A DNA stretch of 33,669 nucleotides from an uncultured Parvibacter sp. (GCA_910587945.1 CAJUNI010000017.1:1-33669), one strand, 5' to 3'. Shown: positions 8,322 through 16,875, counted from the first letter of the stretch. The notes: generated by a model not told the origin, from the sequence alone. Numbers and translations are program-made.

Positions 8322-9156
8322 GATGCGCTACCTTCGCATAGCTCTCGCCTTGGTAGTCTTGGCTCTGGCGTTTACGGCCGTGTTTTTCCACGGCGATGTG
8401 GGCACCCTTTGCTTGCTCTGTCCGGTAGGATTTGGCGAAGTTGCCCTGGCCAGCGGCTCGATTCCCTGGGCCCTTCTTCCCGGCGTGCTTATTGTGCTTG
8501 TCCTGATTGTGCTGCTGGGCCGCGTGTTTTGCTCCTGGGTATGCCCCACGTCGCTTTTGCGCAATATCTTTGGGGGTCATAAGCCCCGAGGCCTCACCGG
8601 GCGCGTGGGCGAAACCCCCGGTTGCAGCACCTGCGGCCGCCCTCACAATAACCTGGCTGCCCAAGCCGTAGTACTGGGAGTGCTACTTATCGTTTCATTT
8701 ATCGTGCATTTCCCCGTGTTTTGCCTCATCTGCCCCATCGGGCTCACCTTTGGTGCCCTCTTCGCACTGAGCCGCACGCTCATCACCTGGCAACCTGGCT
8801 GGGAGCTCATTGTATTTCCTGCCATGCTCATTCTTGAAGTACTGGTTTTGCGCCGTTGGTGTTCGGCCATCTGCCCCTTAGGCTTTTTCTTTGGCCTGAT
8901 GGCGAAGCTTCACGTTCGCCTTCCCGGCGCCCCGAAACCTCGGGTTCAAGAAAGCGCCTGTCGCTATGAGCAAGGCTGTCGCGTCTGCGAGCAAAGCTGC
9001 GCTGAAAACATTTGTGCGGCTTCTGCGACACCGGCGACGCTGGAAGACTGCACGGGATGTCTAGACTGCAAAGAACACTGCCCCACCCAAGCGATCCATT
9101 TCCTAGGCCGCCAGAGTGCTTCTAGCGAGGCGAAAGAACAGGAGCCGGAGCACTAG
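8314..9156 (+). CDS. NapH-like membrane ferredoxin
   Basis: The 280-residue protein has about four to five membrane helices with cysteine pairs near their ends (CLLCPVGF, CSWVCPTS, CLICPIG, CSAICPLGFFFG). It closes with two ferredoxin-like motifs (GCRVCEQSC and CTGCLDCKEHCP). This is the NapH/YccM/CcoG-like polyferredoxin pattern. It should oxidise menaquinol and hand electrons to the NapG-like partner. An extra pair CSTCGR lies in the loop after helix 2. The start overlaps the upstream gene by eight bases (ATGAATAA), indicating translational coupling. An intrinsic terminator at 9212 ends the operon. Confidence 0.87.
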   Translation: MNKMRYLRIALALVVLALAFTAVFFHGDVGTLCLLCPVGFGEVALASGSIPWALLPGVLIVLVLIVLLGRVFCSWVCPTSLLRNIFGGHKPRGLTGRVGETPGCSTCGRPHNNLAAQAVVLGVLLIVSFIVHFPVFCLICPIGLTFGALFALSRTLITWQPGWELIVFPAMLILEVLVLRRWCSAICPLGFFFGLMAKLHVRLPGAPKPRVQESACRYEQGCRVCEQSCAENICAASATPATLEDCTGCLDCKEHCPTQAIHFLGRQSASSEAKEQEPEH

Positions 9157-9211
9157 GCCTCCAGTGCAGGATCTGGGCGTGCAAGCCCTCATTTCCCCAA
9201 GCTACACTGCT

Positions 9212-9240
9212 AAGCCCCTTGCCTCGGCGAGGGGCTTTTT
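9212..9240 (+). terminator. Intrinsic terminator of molybdoenzyme operon
   Basis: AAGCCCCT (9212-9219) pairs with AGGGGCTT (9230-9237) around a ten-base loop and runs into a T-tract. It is 55 bases after the NapH-like stop. Confidence 0.85.
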
Positions 9241-9441
9241 GTTTGCGCGTACAAAGCCCGCACCCTGAAGTTTTTCCTCCTTAGCCAAGAGGGCACCTCA
9301 AAAGCTATGCGGGACGTAGGATTCTCCCCCTAAAGGTGAACGGGCGTTTCGAAAACTGACCTGACGCTCCACTTCCCCTTTAGGGCGAAAGAACACCCAG
9401 AAACCCGTCGAGAAGCTCCAGTTCCGCCTCTCTACTGCATC

Positions 9442-9473
9442 AAAAAAAGCTCCCCACCGCGGTGGGGAGCTTT
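9442..9473 (-). terminator. Intrinsic terminator of amidinotransferase operon
   Basis: GCTCCCCACC and GGTGGGGAGC form a near-loopless perfect palindrome (9449-9470). On the minus strand it is followed by seven T residues (A-tract at 9442-9448). It lies about 40 bases after the amidinotransferase stop. Confidence 0.85.
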
Positions 9474-9511
9474 GTACAGGTCGCAACGTTGCGTCAGTTG
9501 CAGGCGTGGAG

Positions 9512-10657
9512 TTAGTCCCACATCTCCGGACGCACCAAGGTGGGATCCTTGACGCGGTTCGGGAAGTAGTCCTTGCACTCACCTTCACGATAGACGTCAG
9601 CCGTGCAGCAGTGCAGGCCACCACCGAAGGGATAGGCGTCGCGCAGATCGCAGGGAATAACGTTCATGCCCAGCTTGTCCATCTGATCCATCTGATAGAC
9701 CTCAGAAGCCTCTACCACGACGGTCTTCGGATCAAGAACCAAGCAGTTCATGGACAGCCATACCGAGCTATAGCACAGGGCCGGCGGCTCGTCATGGGCA
9801 GGCTTTGCCGCGGGAACGATCTGCCAGTCGTTGGCCTCAAAGATAGCGCGCTGCTCTTCGGGCAACGGACGCACCGGGTTGTTGATGATCAGGCCTTCAC
9901 GGAGAGGCACGAAGGTAGCGTCAATGTGAATGGGATAGGGGTCGCCCGGGAAGTTCACCGCATGAATGCGCAGGTCGGGATGGTAGCGCTGCATCCAGTC
10001 CATGGCGGCACGGTTGGTGGTCAAGCCGTGCTGGACGAAGATGTCCTTGCCCATACGCATCCAGTCAGCCGCATCCCACATAGGCTCAACTTCAGTGGTG
10101 ACGAAGTCTTTGTTGGCCGTGCGCACCAGGCGCTCTTCCAAAGAGATGGACTCGTCATAGTAGTTGTGCTTGTAGGACTTATCCGTCAAACGCGGACGCG
10201 GTGCCTGGGTCCAGATGAACTCCGGATCCTCTTCGAAGTACTTCTCCATGAGCGGCCAGTAGGCCAAATACTCGAAGTAACGGCTGCGGAAAGACTGAGC
10301 AGCAGCCATGATTTCATTACCGATGGTGAGCAATACGTCACGAGGAGGCATGCAACCCATCATGGAGTCGTTGGTGAAGTCGGGCGTGCCGATCTTCTGG
10401 TTCCACTGCAACGGCGTGGGACGATCAACCTTGATACCGCGATCTTCCAGGATCTTTACCAAACGCTCGAGAGCAGCATTGCCCTTTTCGACGGACTCCA
10501 ACGGACGAAGTCCCCACATGCCGCGCATGTCAGAATCAATCGGCACCTTTTCCGAGGAAGCAGGCTCCTCCGGCGGAATCATTCCGTTGTCGCAGCGACC
10601 AACAATGACGTGCTTCAGCGGGTCCCAATCATTCCAAGAATTGACGATCTTCGGCAT
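9512..10657 (-). CDS. Glycine/inosamine-type amidinotransferase (AGAT family)
   Basis: The 381-residue protein closely follows the arginine:glycine amidinotransferase fold. PIHIDATFVPL contains the catalytic His-x-Asp, SSVWLSMNCLVLD matches the substrate-loop segment, and GGGLHCCTADV contains the nucleophile. Cys350 aligns with Cys407 of human GATM (GGGFHCWTCDV). The family moves an amidino group from L-arginine to an amine acceptor: glycine gives guanidinoacetate plus ornithine, and inosamine phosphates are used in streptomycin synthesis (StrB1). No aminocyclitol genes are nearby. The protein has no signal and is cytoplasmic. The ATG at 10657 has AAAGGAG at a good distance. It is the last gene after a complete amino acid ABC importer on the same strand, with a 122-base gap, so its amidino donor or acceptor may be what the importer brings in. 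The acceptor is not determined by sequence. Confidence 0.88.
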   Translation of the reverse strand: MPKIVNSWNDWDPLKHVIVGRCDNGMIPPEEPASSEKVPIDSDMRGMWGLRPLESVEKGNAALERLVKILEDRGIKVDRPTPLQWNQKIGTPDFTNDSMMGCMPPRDVLLTIGNEIMAAAQSFRSRYFEYLAYWPLMEKYFEEDPEFIWTQAPRPRLTDKSYKHNYYDESISLEERLVRTANKDFVTTEVEPMWDAADWMRMGKDIFVQHGLTTNRAAMDWMQRYHPDLRIHAVNFPGDPYPIHIDATFVPLREGLIINNPVRPLPEEQRAIFEANDWQIVPAAKPAHDEPPALCYSSVWLSMNCLVLDPKTVVVEASEVYQMDQMDKLGMNVIPCDLRDAYPFGGGLHCCTADVYREGECKDYFPNRVKDPTLVRPEMWD

Positions 10658-10779
10658 GAAAATCTCCTTTCGATTTGCCTAGCAGTGACGTTATACCATC
10701 AATTCGGCATCAATACAGTACCGCATTCCCTACTGGGGGAAGAAATTTTTTCATAGCCTTGTAACAGAGACTGACTGGA

Positions 10780-11568
10780 CTAGCTAATGTGACCCAGGAA
10801 GTCTTTAGTACGATCTGATTGCGGATGGTCAAACACCTGCTCAGGGGTGCCTTCTTCCACAATCAAACCGCCATCCATAAAGATCACGCGATCGGCCACA
10901 TCCCGAGCAAAGCCCATCTCGTGGGTAACCACAATCATGGTCATGCCTTCGCGGGCTAAGTCTTTCATAACGCCCAGAACATCACGGACCAGTTCGGGGT
11001 CCAAAGCTGACGTAGCTTCGTCGAAAAGCATGACGTGGGGATTCATGGCCAAGGCACGGGCAATGGCTACGCGCTGTTGCTGGCCACCCGAGAGCTCTGA
11101 GGGCATATAATCCACGCGCTCAGCTAAGCCCACCTTCGCCAGTTCCTCCACCGCAATGCGCTCGGCCTCCTCTTTGGAGCGCTTCAACACTTTGCGCTGA
11201 GCCAAGGCCACATTGCCCTTAGCGGAAAGATGGGGAAAGAGGTTAAAGCTCTGGAATACCATGCCAAGGGACGCCCGCACTTTATTAAGGTCAACCTTCG
11301 GATCCGTAAGCTCGGTATCCTCAAAGAAGATCTGACCGCCCGTGGGCTCCTCCAGGCGATTGATGCAACGAAGCATCGTAGACTTGCCGGAACCCGAAGG
11401 CCCCAACACCACCACTACTTCGCCTTTATAGACTTCCAGGTTCACGTCGCGCAGCACCACGTTATCGCCAAAGGCTTTCTGCAAATTCTTAATGCGCACG
11501 ACCGGTTCGTCATACTTGACGTGAGAGGCCGTTGCAGGCGCGGGAGTTTGCTGATTGAGTTCACTCAT
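10780..11568 (-). CDS. Polar amino acid ABC transporter ATP-binding protein (GlnQ/HisP type)
   Basis: The 262-residue ATPase has Walker [10 protein letters not shown] (56-64), Q-loop [10 protein letters not shown], signature [15 protein letters not shown] (from 159), Walker [15 protein letters not shown] (near 180) and the switch histidine in VVTHEMGFA. These are textbook features of the polar amino acid subfamily (GlnQ, HisP, ArtP). About 20 residues of N-terminal extension precede the domain. It lies 20 bases after the permease stop and should power uptake through that permease. Specificity is set by the binding protein at 13110, not by this subunit. Confidence 0.93.
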   Translation of the reverse strand: MSELNQQTPAPATASHVKYDEPVVRIKNLQKAFGDNVVLRDVNLEVYKGEVVVVLGPSGSGKSTMLRCINRLEEPTGGQIFFEDTELTDPKVDLNKVRASLGMVFQSFNLFPHLSAKGNVALAQRKVLKRSKEEAERIAVEELAKVGLAERVDYMPSELSGGQQQRVAIARALAMNPHVMLFDEATSALDPELVRDVLGVMKDLAREGMTMIVVTHEMGFARDVADRVIFMDGGLIVEEGTPEQVFDHPQSDRTKDFLGHIS

Positions 11569-11588
11569 GGGTCAATCCTTCCTCTGCC

Positions 11589-13013
11589 TTAGCGAGCCAC
11601 AACAGGGTCGTCATCGATGGTGTTCTTAATAACCGGCTGAGAGGTTAGTGCGTCGGTTACAAACGCCGTCACGCCCGCTGAGTCGGTGCCTTGCACACCC
11701 TTGCCACCCGAGGCTGGCGGATGCTTGCGACGACGTCCCTCGCCTGCCAGGCGGGTTTCCAGACGTCCCACAATCTTTGCCAGGGGGATCGTAATAACCA
11801 GATAGAAGCAAGCCGCCACAATGTAGGGGGTAATGGAGCCCGTAGAAGCCACGATGGTTTTCGCGTACATAACCACTTCCATGACACCTACCGCAGCAAG
11901 CATGGAGGTGTCTTTGTAGAGCAGGATGAATTCGCTGGTCATCGTAGGAATTACGCGACGAATGGTTTGAGGAATGATGACGAAGATCATGGTTTGGGCG
12001 CTATTCATACCCAGCGAACGGGCCGCTTCATTTTGACCCTTTGGAATGGACTGGATGCCCGCTCGGAAAATCTCGCACAAATAGGCAGCGGAGTTCATAG
12101 ACAGCACAATGACGCCTAAGGGGAACTTATCGATATCAAGACCGGCTAAGGGCAATCCGAAGAAGGCAATGTAGATTTGCAAGAACAGCGGCGTTCCGCG
12201 GACCACATTGACATAGAGCGAAGCAATGCCCCGGAGAATGCGCAGCTTCGCCATACGCATAAGCGACAGACACAGGCCAATGGGAATAGCCACCGGGAAG
12301 GCAATGGCCACAATTGCCACAGCCATCAAGAAGCCTTGGAATACAACCGGGAAGCTATCCACAATGATGATGGGATTGAAGAACATGCGCAAAAAGCGGT
12401 TGGAGTTCCAGGCCTGAACCCACTCTTGGTCGGCTAAGAAGCTGGTGATTTGGCCCACCAGCGACACACCGGTAACCGTAATCGGGGTAATGTCCTCAAC
12501 GGCCACCGTACTCCCATCGGCCAGGGTGTAGGAGCCATTGATGGCCATCTCGCCACCTCCGATTGGGAAATAAACGCCATAGATTTCCACGCGGAAATAG
12601 CCACCGGGTTCAGCCGCTTCATCAAAGGTCGCAATGAAGGTTTCGCCATCTTCGGTGTAATCCGCATCAATAAACCCAAGGCGCTGGGACTGGTCGGGAG
12701 TAAGAAGGGTAATGCGCGCATCATCCAAGCTGAAAGTGGTTCCTTCGGGGAAGGTGAGCGCAAGACCCGTGATGGCCTCATCGGCACCGGCAAGGCCTTC
12801 CCAGGTAACGCGGGTTTCGCTACCGCCATAGACTTCCGATCCGGTGGATCCGTTGGGGCGCGCGGTGCACTTCGCTGTGTCCAAGGCCCAGGCAGGGGCG
12901 GGAATGAGCGATAGAAGCAAAAGGATACCTAATAAAAACGCTCCAAAACGGGCCAACCAGGCACCCTTGGAGCGAAAACGGGAGGTTTCATTAGGAGTAG
13001 CTGTGGTGTTCAT
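11589..13013 (-). CDS. Amino acid ABC permease with extracytoplasmic N-terminal domain
   Basis: The 474-residue protein is a fusion. Residues 1-43 form a signal-like segment ending in PAPAWA. Residues of about 44-180 are a beta-rich, mostly acidic soluble region with repeated Gly/Thr turns. Residues of about 200-435 form a His/Glu/Gln/Arg-type permease (HisM/GlnP) with five or so helices and the ATPase-contact EAA loop EAARSLGMNSAQTM. A hydrophilic tail of about 50 residues ends the protein. A normal family member is 215-250 residues. The soluble part should face outside, next to the lipoprotein receptor, but it is not itself a recognisable solute-binding domain. No second permease is present, so the channel is probably a homodimer. 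Confidence 0.88.
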   Translation of the reverse strand: MNTTATPNETSRFRSKGAWLARFGAFLLGILLLLSLIPAPAWALDTAKCTARPNGSTGSEVYGGSETRVTWEGLAGADEAITGLALTFPEGTTFSLDDARITLLTPDQSQRLGFIDADYTEDGETFIATFDEAAEPGGYFRVEIYGVYFPIGGGEMAINGSYTLADGSTVAVEDITPITVTGVSLVGQITSFLADQEWVQAWNSNRFLRMFFNPIIIVDSFPVVFQGFLMAVAIVAIAFPVAIPIGLCLSLMRMAKLRILRGIASLYVNVVRGTPLFLQIYIAFFGLPLAGLDIDKFPLGVIVLSMNSAAYLCEIFRAGIQSIPKGQNEAARSLGMNSAQTMIFVIIPQTIRRVIPTMTSEFILLYKDTSMLAAVGVMEVVMYAKTIVASTGSITPYIVAACFYLVITIPLAKIVGRLETRLAGEGRRRKHPPASGGKGVQGTDSAGVTAFVTDALTSQPVIKNTIDDDPVVAR

Positions 13014-13043
13014 AGCATTACCTCATCGGAAGTCTTCTACGGG

Positions 13044-13082
13044 CAAGACCCTCCCACAGCCAAACGCTACGGGAGGGTCTTG
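13044..13082 (-). other. Intercistronic hairpin between binding protein and permease
   Basis: CAAGACCCTCCC (13044-13055) and GGGAGGGTCTTG (13071-13082) form a perfect 12-bp stem with a 15-base loop. There is no T-tract downstream on the minus strand. It sits 28 bases after the binding-protein stop. Such hairpins commonly stabilise the upstream message, giving an excess of binding protein over membrane subunits. Confidence 0.7.
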
Positions 13083-13109
13083 ACGCTTAACGGTATGAGT
13101 AGAACCGAA

Positions 13110-13937
13110 TTAGAACCACTTATCCTGCAACTGAGCGATGGTGCCATCTTCATCGAGCTTCTTGATGGCGGCGTCCAGCTGCTCTTTCAGCGCCGGATTA
13201 TCCTTGGACACTACAGCAGCATACTCTTCGCCGGTAGCAATTTGGAGCACCATGTGAGCATCCGGATAGGCGTCAGCCAGCATGCGCTTCACCACTGCCA
13301 GGTTGGTGCATACAGCGTTGGCCTGGCCTGATTGCATGGCAGCAAAGCAGTCCGTGCCGTTGCCATAGGGCTGCACCGTGGCATTGGGGAAGTTCTCCTG
13401 CACATAGGCCTCACCAGTGGTGCCGGATTGTACGGCGATGATCACGCCGGCCTGGTTCAGCTCCTCAGCAGCATTTTCTTCCGTAATCGGAGAATCGTTC
13501 ATAACGGCCACAGCCTGGTCGTCAATGTAGAACGACTCGGTGAAGTCAATTTGCTGAGCGCGTTCGGGATCTACCGAGAAACCAGAAACGCCAACATCAC
13601 CTTGGCCGCCAGCCTGAATTGCCGGGATAATGCCGTCAAACTGCAGCGGCACGATTTCCAGGTTCAGGCCCATCTCGTTGGCAATAGCCTGGAACAGGTC
13701 TACCTCATAGCCTACGATCTCGCCATTCTCCAAGTTCTCAAACGGCGGGTAGTCCGGCGAGCTTAACACCGTAAGGGTGCCTTCCTTAATATAGGTAGGC
13801 TCCGTAGCCTCGGGCTGAGCAGCATCGGTTTTGCCGCTGTCGGACTTAGCGTCGTTGCCGCCACCGCAGCCAAACAATCCGAGGGTAGCCACCATGGCAA
13901 CGGCCACAGCTACAACCCCCCACTTCTTCATTTTCAT
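13110..13937 (-). CDS. Extracellular amino acid-binding lipoprotein of ABC importer
   Basis: The 275-residue protein has a lipoprotein signal with lipobox LFGC (Cys24), an Asp/Ser/Lys-rich linker, and then a family-3 solute-binding domain. That domain starts at GTLTVLSSPDYPPFENL and includes GYEVDLFQAIANEMGL and the DFTESFYIDDQAV hinge region. These are the hallmarks of polar amino acid receptors. It captures the substrate outside the cell and delivers it to the permease. The ATG at 13937 was preferred to the one at 13931 because GGGAGG lies seven bases upstream. It is the first gene of the importer/amidinotransferase run. Arginine is the attractive ligand by context, but residues alone do not decide between arginine, glutamine, cystine and others. 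Confidence 0.92.
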   Translation of the reverse strand: MKMKKWGVVAVAVAMVATLGLFGCGGGNDAKSDSGKTDAAQPEATEPTYIKEGTLTVLSSPDYPPFENLENGEIVGYEVDLFQAIANEMGLNLEIVPLQFDGIIPAIQAGGQGDVGVSGFSVDPERAQQIDFTESFYIDDQAVAVMNDSPITEENAAEELNQAGVIIAVQSGTTGEAYVQENFPNATVQPYGNGTDCFAAMQSGQANAVCTNLAVVKRMLADAYPDAHMVLQIATGEEYAAVVSKDNPALKEQLDAAIKKLDEDGTIAQLQDKWF

Positions 13938-14175
13938 TCTTCTTCCTCCCTTTTTCCTTCGCGCTCCATCGCGCTAAAGCAAAATATCTGCTCATTATGG
14001 AACTTTGGGAGCGTTCGGGCTTGTTCATGATTATTTTCGGCCGCGATAGTAGATAAACGGACTTTAAAGCCATCCAAAGCGCCGAGGTTTCGGCACCGCG
14101 TACCAAAGTGGAGGATTCTGGCACGCTCGGTACCAAACGACGAAATTACGTGCTGTGAGACCCGAACGGGCCACG

Positions 14176-15132
14176 TTACTCCAGGGCTTTAGCTTGGGTC
14201 CATAAGGCTTCGAGCTCTTGGATATCCATGGACTCCAAGGTGCGCCCTTGACCCCAAGCAGCGCCCTCCATAAAGGCCCAGCGCTGACGAAACTTTCCGC
14301 ACACAGCGCGCAGCGCATTTTCAGCGTCAACGCCCATACGACGGGCCACGTTTACCAGTGTAAACAGTACATCGCCCAGCTCTAAGTCCACCGCCTGGGC
14401 AGCCTGGAGCGCTTCCGGGGTATCTCGTTGGACCTTCCCGTTAGCCGACTTCGGAGCCGCCGCGTAGGCTTCCTTCAGCTCCGCCATCTCTTCGGCCACT
14501 TTTTCCCACACATCCCCAAGCTCATCCCACTCAAAACCACTGGCTGCCGCTTTCCGGGAGATTTTTTGCGCCTGCAACAACGCAGGGAAACTACGCGGGA
14601 CGCCGTCCAACAGGCCCTGGGGCTCGGCCTCTTGCTCGTCTTCGCCCTGGGCTTGCTGACGCTCGGCCATTTTTACCGAATCCCACAAATCTAGGACTTC
14701 GTTAGCATCCCCAGTTTGCACATCGCCAAACACATGGGGATGGCGGCGCACAATTTTGGCATCCACGTCAGCACAGATATCATCGATGGTAAATTCCCCA
14801 GCATCCGCAGCAATTTGGCTCTGGAGCACCACCTGAAGCAGCACATCCCCCAACTCTTCGCGAAGATGAGCAATGTCTTCGGCCTCAATGGCATCTACCG
14901 CCTCATAGGCCTCTTCAATCATATTGCCCGCAATGGATTGATGGGTTTGCTCGCGATCCCAGGGGCAACCATCGGGGGCACGCAAGGCCGCAATGGTGGC
15001 CACAAACTCAGAGAAGGCGGGGTGATCAACGGGAGCAGCTTTCCGCGCTAGGGCTTCAGAGCGTGACGCTTCCGGTTGGACAGCCTGGTTCTCTTGGGAC
15101 TGAGATTCGGTGGCCGTGGAGTCCTGAGTCAT
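14176..15132 (-). CDS. mazG: MazG nucleoside triphosphate pyrophosphohydrolase
   Basis: The 318-residue protein contains two MazG units. The first begins LRAPDGCPWDREQTHQSI and has the metal-binding pattern EEAYEAVDAIEAED ... REELGDVLLQ (ExxE...ExxD). The second begins with SGFEWDELGDVWEKVAEE and contains DLELGDVLFTLVNVARR. The enzyme hydrolyses non-canonical or excess NTPs to NMP and pyrophosphate and is linked to nucleotide sanitation and ppGpp control. About 35 residues of low-complexity Gln/Glu/Ala precede the domain. The start at 15132 is supported by GGGAAAGGA. It stands alone between two intergenic spaces. Confidence 0.9.
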   Translation of the reverse strand: MTQDSTATESQSQENQAVQPEASRSEALARKAAPVDHPAFSEFVATIAALRAPDGCPWDREQTHQSIAGNMIEEAYEAVDAIEAEDIAHLREELGDVLLQVVLQSQIAADAGEFTIDDICADVDAKIVRRHPHVFGDVQTGDANEVLDLWDSVKMAERQQAQGEDEQEAEPQGLLDGVPRSFPALLQAQKISRKAAASGFEWDELGDVWEKVAEEMAELKEAYAAAPKSANGKVQRDTPEALQAAQAVDLELGDVLFTLVNVARRMGVDAENALRAVCGKFRQRWAFMEGAAWGQGRTLESMDIQELEALWTQAKALE

Positions 15133-15542
15133 AACGATCCTTTCCCTGATTCTGATAAAGGCTGCAGTCCGTGCAGCCCTGAAGTATTGCTCTCAGCATA
15201 GTCAATCCCAGGACGCTCAACCAGCGACAGCTCCGAAAGTTCCCGATATTTTGCGGTCCGATCACCCGCCAGAGGTCGAGTGTTTTGCCGCTGTTTCGTT
15301 GAAATCGAAGAGGTTCCCGCCATCAAAGCCCGGCACCCTCACCCCAAGCTCTCAGCCGCCAAAGGTCCCTTTGATATGGGCGTACGGCAGTTTTTCACGG
15401 ATAAATAGGTTACTTTGCAACTATTCCGATAATTTTTCGTGCATTCGAGGCCAATGTCATTTAGGATTTTCCCTACCTAGTCGGAGTTGAGGCACGTCAA
15501 CGCAGAATAGACGTCGCCTCCTGAAGAGAATGAGAGAATTTA
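15133..15542. other. Intergenic region between mazG and mihF
   Basis: This 410-base divergent spacer contains no convincing gene, tRNA or terminator. Its right half (about 15390-15470) is A+T-rich and probably carries the mihF promoter, but no clear -35/-10 pair with correct spacing was found. The mihF ribosome site is a purine-rich GAGAATGAGAGAA just before 15543. Confidence 0.5.
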
Positions 15543-15854
15543 ATGGCTGCACCTACCATGACTCCCGAGCAGCGCGCCGCTGCCCTCGAGAAGGCTCGCG
15601 AAGTCCGAGCTGCCCGCTCTGAGCTCACCAAGAAGCTCGGCATGGGCATGATCTCCCCTGCTGATTTCCTGGCCCAAAGTGGTGATCCTGTCGTCGGCAA
15701 GATGAAGGTTCGCGCTTTCATCGGTGCTTTGCCTGGCTACGGCAAAGTGAAGACGGAAAAGCTCATGGAGGAGCTGGGCATTCAGCCCGAGCGTCGCATC
15801 CAAGGCCTTGGCTCCAAGCAGAAGGAAGCTTTGCTGGCTGCCCTGGAGAAGTAA
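15543..15854 (+). CDS. mihF: Actinobacterial integration host factor (mIHF)
   Basis: The 103-residue basic protein matches the actinobacterial IHF family: an N-terminal helix rich in Ala/Glu/Arg, then KARAFIG-type segment MKVRAFIGALPGYGKVKTEK and IQGLGSKQKEALLAALE at the end. The helix-two-turns-helix DNA-binding fold around GALPGYGKVK is characteristic. The family binds and compacts DNA without strong sequence preference and is required for phage L5 integration in mycobacteria. It is unrelated to enterobacterial IHF. The length equals that of other short members. It is a single-gene unit with a strong terminator directly behind it, as expected for a highly expressed nucleoid protein. Confidence 0.95.
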   Translation: MAAPTMTPEQRAAALEKAREVRAARSELTKKLGMGMISPADFLAQSGDPVVGKMKVRAFIGALPGYGKVKTEKLMEELGIQPERRIQGLGSKQKEALLAALEK

Positions 15855-15871
15855 CTCTTCTCTCTACACTC

Positions 15872-15918
15872 AAAAAGACCCCGGCTGAACTAAACTTCAA
15901 TCGGGGTCTTTTTCTTTT
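15872..15918 (+). terminator. Intrinsic terminator of mihF
   Basis: AAAAAGACCCCG (15872-15883) pairs with CGGGGTCTTTTT (15902-15913) across an 18-base loop and ends in a T-rich run. The A-tract on the left makes it potentially bidirectional. Confidence 0.88.
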
Positions 15919-15967
15919 GCAAGAACCACCCCCAATCACTCCAGCCGAGCCCCAGGAAAGGACCGAC

Positions 15968-16852
15968 GTGTCTATCAGCTACGTTTCTACCCTCGATGAT
16001 CCGCGGCTGGATTGTTACGCCCGGCTGACCGATGTGGCCCTGCGCAGTCGCATCGAGCCTGAGAAAGCCATCCTGATTGCAGAATCTGCCAAGGTGATCG
16101 AGCGCGCCTTTGAGGCGGGACTCGAACCACTGTCATTGCTCATGGAAGAAAAGTGGCTGGAGCCTCTTGCAGACCTGATCAGCGCCATGACCGAGCACTA
16201 CCCAGACCTTGAAGTGCTGGTGGCGCCCCATGAGGAGCTCGCGCAACTCACGGGCTTTGAGCTTACCCGGGGAGCGCTGGCGGCCTTTCGTCGTCCGCGC
16301 CCCTTAACCGTGGCAGAAGCCCTGGATCAGGCTCGTTTGGTGGCCGTCCTTGAGAACATCACCAACCATACCAACGTAGGTGCCATCTTCCGCTCAGCTG
16401 CGGCCTTGGGCGTAGACGCCGTTTTAGTGAGCCCCGCCTGTTATGACCCGTGGTATCGCCGGGCGGTGCGCGTATCCATGGGCACCGTTTTTCAGATTCC
16501 TTGGGCCCGCATTGGTTCTGACCCGCATCATTGGGCTCGCGAAGGCTTAGGTGAACTCCACGATCTTGGTTTTACCACGGCCGCCATGGCTCTTTCCGAC
16601 CACGCCATTACCCTCGATGAGCTGGCCGCCGCAACCGGGCGCCGCCCTGCTACGGGCTCAGGCTCCGCTGACAACGCAGGCCCCGCTTCTCCCACGCCGG
16701 TAGCCTTACTTTTTGGCACCGAAGGAGAAGGGCTTAATCCTGAGACCCTTGCTCAGTGCGACCACACCGTTTGCATTCCCATGGATCATGGCGTGGATTC
16801 TCTGAATGTAGCCGCCGCGAGCGCCGTGGCCTTCTACGCTCTGCGCGCCTAA
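15968..16852 (+). CDS. SpoU/TrmH-family RNA 2'-O-methyltransferase
   Basis: The 294-residue protein has an N-terminal substrate-binding region and a C-terminal SPOUT domain. All three SpoU motifs are present: NHTNVGAIFRSA, LFGTEGEGLN, and IPMDHGVDSLNVAAASAVAFY. These enzymes methylate ribose 2'-OH groups in rRNA or tRNA using S-adenosylmethionine through a knotted fold and usually act as dimers. The open frame extends to a TTG at 15917, but that codon lies in the mihF terminator T-run. GTG at 15968 has AGGAAAGG six bases upstream and is chosen. A Gly/Ser/Ala-rich insertion (ATGRRPATGSGSADNAG) lies between motifs 1 and 2. The target nucleotide is unknown. Confidence 0.88.
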   Translation: MSISYVSTLDDPRLDCYARLTDVALRSRIEPEKAILIAESAKVIERAFEAGLEPLSLLMEEKWLEPLADLISAMTEHYPDLEVLVAPHEELAQLTGFELTRGALAAFRRPRPLTVAEALDQARLVAVLENITNHTNVGAIFRSAAALGVDAVLVSPACYDPWYRRAVRVSMGTVFQIPWARIGSDPHHWAREGLGELHDLGFTTAAMALSDHAITLDELAAATGRRPATGSGSADNAGPASPTPVALLFGTEGEGLNPETLAQCDHTVCIPMDHGVDSLNVAAASAVAFYALRA

Positions 16853-16875
16853 TTGCTGCTACGCTCGGCGTGTCT

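Noticed and set aside
9506-10756. Long plus-strand frame opposite the amidinotransferase
   Set aside because: The minus strand encodes an unambiguous AGAT-family enzyme with all catalytic motifs; the plus frame has no domain.
13981-14060. Possible ArgR box upstream of the importer operon
   Set aside because: Sequences such as TTCATGATTATTTTC only loosely resemble ARG boxes, and there is no symmetrical pair at proper spacing.
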